NCBI GenBank assembly: GCA_022113835.1
Contig: JAILWY010000002.1
Location: 4,690,501 to 4,754,500 of the forward strand
From: Atopsyche davidsoni
Taxonomy: Eukaryota; Arthropoda; Insecta; Trichoptera; Hydrobiosidae
Direction: 5' to 3'
DNA: 64,000 nt
Position 1 is the stretch's first letter. Each line of letters begins with the position of its first letter. Positions 60,260-64,000 of this stretch are shown piece by piece. Below the pieces are notes generated by a model. The model was not told the origin of the DNA. It did no database searches and was given only the letters and a program-made list of their open reading frames with translations. The translations under genes were made by a program, and so were the position numbers.

Positions 60260-61310
60260 TACAATGGACTAATCCACAGTTCCCTTCCATGGTAAACACT
60301 GAATTTTTGATCCACATTTAACCGCGATGGGCGTATGTTTCGTGGGCGGCGATGCTCATGGCGTGGGTCGATACCTCCAACAAAAACAAACAGGTTTGCA
60401 GATTTCGCTGTCGCGTTTTTTGCGGCTGCATCGGCCGATATATTCGAGGCGTGATACGCTCGCCGGCGAATAACGCAAGGGGCACCGGATCGCACGAGAA
60501 GTATCGTAATTTATTCCACCTCGCGATAATCAAGAACACGTTTTACCTCGGTGATTATCCGTCGGCTGTCGACGCGAATCGGTTCAGCAATTATAACGTC
60601 GAGGATCACGTCGCTTTGGATATTCACGGTGTGCAGTCCGCATAAGAAGGAAACCACAAAATATACACTATAAAAATTCGCACAAATATTTTGATAATTA
60701 CAACCCCACGAAGGTTATTTGTATATGTAATTTTCAGCAGCAAATTTTTTTCTCCACACACACAATGGTTTTTGGTTTACAATCCCACTTGTTGAGTACT
60801 GAATGCTCATGTATTTAAATCCACTGCTCGATAAAAACTATGGGCGCAGACTTTTATTAAAAATACATTAATTTTATATCATTAAATGCAAAAAAGTTGT
60901 TCTTCGATATGGCGCTGGGCTTAAAAAATCTGTATATTTTATTATTCCACGACTATTTATGACTGCGCGCGAGATGGTGTTTCTTGTGAAGTTTTTTTTT
61001 TTGTTATAAAATACGAATACATCAGAGAGGCCGTGTGTTTAAGTGGAAAGCCGTAAATTTCGTGTGAAATATCGTCAAGTATTTCCAGCGTGGAGAGAGT
61101 ATGATATTACAAATTCGAGTCTCTAAACCCGGGAATATAAACAGATTTACAGGCGAAGCAATTCGCGTAGCGAGTAGGTGTCTATCAATCTATATTATTT
61201 CAGGCCTAATTTTCAGGGTAATTACTACATCCGGCCCTGCGGAGGGAAAACATCACAACGATGTAAATTATTCCACTTGTCGGCATTCGTGGCAAAATTG
61301 ATTAATTTAT
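60260..61310. other. Two CpG-richer non-coding blocks
   Basis: 60300-60650 and 61020-61310 are balanced in base composition and rich in CpG within AT-rich surroundings. Open frames are short and unlike any protein I know, and no splice pattern supports exons. Conserved regulatory DNA or old TE sequence are both possible. Confidence 0.35.
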
Positions 61311-62100
61311 ATATTGTAGCATTTGCCAGCTCCATAGGCACCTAGCGGTTTATTGAAATACGTTCATTAGGTTTTGAGGAAATAAAAAAAACACACAAGT
61401 AAAAATATGAGAAAAAAAATTACACGTGCGCGGAATCATCGGAGCTTGAAACGAATAAGCTGACCATAAATGCTTATGTTAAGTATATACATTTGATTAT
61501 TCTCATTAAAAACTCATAATACTGGGTATACTATTTCGATCGATACATTGGTGTAATTTTTATTTGGGTTAGGATCCACCAACTGAGAAACCTAAAGGTG
61601 AATGGAGAATCGTTTGGGAACATTCGTTTAATTTATTTGTTTTACTTTGCAATTGAATCAGACAAAAAATGCCACTTTCACTCGAAAGACCGACTGTCAA
61701 AACACGCCAAGTTGGCGGCGTATCAACTTTTTTGAAAAAAAAAATATCGACTTCTGGTATCAAGCCTATCGCCACAGTTTCAACACACAAAAGATTTATA
61801 AATATAGCGAACGACTTGGTTCAATTGTATTTGTACTATACAGCTATTTTATCCCGTCGCACTTATTAAATACATAACAAAATTGAATTTCATATCTACG
61901 AAGTTTCTTCTCTCGTTTGTAATCGTTCAAATTATGCAGATCACTGACGGGAGAAATTTTAATATTTTTTTATGTAATATTTTTGCTCACACAGAACTAT
62001 AGTTTCTTATCCATGATAAATAACGTAGCATCATAGCATATCATTATTACTGCATTAAATCTAAAATTACTTGAAAGTGAGATCCCAGTATATGCATTAA

Positions 62101-62793
62101 GCCAGTCTTTCTCAAAGTGGGCGATGGTGGCCTTCATGGGGGCGGTAGAAGCCCCAGAGAAAATTTGGGGGCGTTGGCTGATCAAAAAAAGGTGAAAAAT
62201 TATATTTTCCTGATATTTCGAATGAAATACCCACTATATCATAGATTCCCAAAATTGGTGGTAGCGACCTTCAGTAGGCGGATCAGAAATATTTGGGGGC
62301 GTTCAGGAGGTCAAGAGGTTGGTGGTTTTTTTTTTTTTATATTATTGACTTTTTTTTGTAAAGACCGTCTCACAGTAAGTACGATTATGCCTATACAGAT
62401 TTTATTGATTGATATGATACATACAAGTACATTTTTTTTCAAATATTTAATCATTTTTCAATATTTGAAAAAATGTACTAAATCATATCAATTAATTATT
62501 TTTGTGATTAGCGATCGGATAACCATTTTAAATTAAACTCTGCATTTTATGCCTGTCGCTTACGTTTATTTCTTAATTAATTTTCATTTTAATTATTTTA
62601 AAATTGACTATGTCGGACAGTAAAACAACGTTATCAATTATCAATGAGAAAATACAACATATTGATATGTGTATAATAGTTGTGTTTTTACAAAAGTAAT
62701 ATATTAAATAGTAATTTCAAATATGGGGGGGGGGGGCGCTAAAAAAAAATTGTTATGCAAAGGGCCGATGGGCCGAAAAAGTTTGGGAGCCTG
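62101..62793. mobile_element. hAT-like non-autonomous element
   Basis: The left end begins near CAGTCTTTCTCAAAGTGGG and the right end, reverse-complemented, reads CAGGCTCCCAAACTTTTTC, both like the CAG...CAAA ends of hAT/Charlie elements. Eight-base flanks TGCATTAA (62093-62100) and TGCATTGA (62794-62801) match at seven of eight positions, as for a hAT target duplication. The inside has no transposase, a repeated GGGGGCGTT-containing module (about 62165 and 62295), and a run of G at 62725-62736. Confidence 0.5.
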
Positions 62794-62809
62794 TGCATTG
62801 AACTAATAT

Positions 62810-64000
62810 TAGGTTTCTGCCCGACCCCTTTCTCTCGGAGGCATTCACTCGGTTGACAGCTGCAAATACGCAACAAAGACGCATTTCATAAATCTTCTTG
62901 CCGTGCGTCAACTGCTTCCGACGTGTTCAAAGTGATGTTGCAATGGTCGTGCTGCTTCAGCCAGCTCGGGAAGTCGCCCGACCCGCGGGCTGGCAGACGC
63001 TGTCCTGGCCACAAAGCGTCTGATAATCGGATGCTCAACTTCAATGATCAAAAATAATGCCATCGAAATTGGAGTCCGGATCTTCACGAATCATTTATCA
63101 ACTCAACAAAATAATTGGAAGGTGTCATCATAATAAAAATATATTATTTACAAGGATTTTTTTAATATACTAATTGATTATAAAATGCTTTAAGTTACAT
63201 CGGTAACAAAATTGCATCCGGCAATTAAATTGCTAGCTTGTTTACCAGAACTGCAGTGGTCCAAAGTTTTAAAGCGCCAGGGCTCGGTAGCCAGGAGATG
63301 CGGGTACGAATTCCCGTACAGAATGAAATGTTTCACGTCATTTCTTGTGTGCACTCTTTACCTAAAGCATACATGTTGTAAATCTATGTTGAGTCAAATT
63401 ACGCTGGAGATGCATCAAGGTTGACCCAAATCCAAAATAGCCCTCATATCTGTTTTGAGTACAATATAAATGTGAGATATTACATGAGTTCAGTGTAAGC
63501 ATAAAAGCTATGAATTCGTTATAAAAGCTATTAAAAATAATTATATATATATACAATTTTGAATTTTAAAATAATTTATAAAATTACATTTTATATAGAT
63601 CAATTTTATAAAATATTTGCTGATGTTTTTAACATTTCCAGGGGCAAATCACTTCTTGGCACCCAGGAGGCCTAAGATTAAGCGCAGCACAATTTATATA
63701 ATTTGAAACATGGATATTTATAATTTAATTTAAAGTCAGTTAAAAAAAAATACCACTAAACTTCAACTGGACACAAAATGTTAAAAAGTCCTTCTTAAAA
63801 AAAACGTGGCTCAGAAATAGGACACAGATTTTCATACACTTAACTACTATAATGAGAAACCGTTGTTCAATTGTATAATGTCACCTTCGGCTAAGTAAAA
63901 TAGAATTGTGTACAATAATTAGCATAAGCGATCCATATTCATAAAAATATATCTACACTAAAAAAACCGCCGTCCATCATTCATGGCGGTGGACAAGGTT
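62810..64000. other. Right-hand end, no gene seen
   Basis: A GC-richer block at 62820-63060 is followed by AT-rich DNA. Near 63270-63320 there is a stretch with a tRNA B-box-like core, but no cloverleaf can be drawn. I see no coding exon. Confidence 0.4.

Noticed and set aside
63265..63325. tRNA-like stretch (GGGTACGAATTCCC)
   Set aside because: The B-box is imperfect and no acceptor or anticodon stem can be formed. At best a SINE relic.

Overview
The window is AT-rich nuclear DNA from an animal, almost certainly an insect. Genes are split by short to medium introns with GT-AG splice sites and carry AATAAA signals, and the proteins (Max, protein kinase D, Gle1, atlastin, a retinol-dehydrogenase-like SDR) read like insect orthologues. 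The intergenic and intronic DNA holds decayed Tigger/pogo, LINE, hAT-like and foldback elements. I cannot fix the order. There is no operon structure, CRISPR array, rRNA gene or convincing tRNA gene.

Layout from left to right. (1) 501-3026 (+): the last two coding exons of Max, with a degraded Tigger-like transposon and a foldback element in the intron between them. (2) 6295-8833 (-): a complete seven-exon membrane-anchored short-chain dehydrogenase whose catalytic Ser and Tyr appear replaced; one intron is GC-AG. (3) 8834-18583: the SDR/PKD intergenic interval, probably including PKD 5' UTR exons, with remnants of one LINE family. (4) 18591-28494 (+): complete protein kinase D in 14 coding exons (830 aa). 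Its TGA is followed in frame by a further 97 sense codons. (5) 28789-36875: about 8 kb without a convincing gene. (6) 36876-39560 (+): an unrecognised three-exon gene for a single-pass membrane protein. (7) 40792-42738 (-): mRNA export factor Gle1, single coding exon. (8) 43369-44256 (+): an FKBPL-like TPR protein, divergent from Gle1 across a 630-bp shared promoter interval. (9) 49915-54271 (-): nine exons of the ER-fusion GTPase atlastin; the 5' exon(s) with the P-loop lie outside the window. (10) 54272-64000: upstream or intronic DNA of atlastin with CpG-richer islands, a 69-bp perfect inverted repeat and TE debris.

The genes are functionally unrelated housekeeping and signalling genes; only shared promoters (SDR/PKD, Gle1/FKBP-like) and convergent 3' ends link neighbours. 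The most interesting signal is the PKD post-stop reading frame (28495-28788). It carries a ten-residue motif twice, and the two copies differ almost only at synonymous positions, which points to a translated C-terminal extension made by UGA readthrough. Second is the SDR that looks like a pseudoenzyme. Third are the foldback elements, including a near-perfect 94-bp-arm palindrome.
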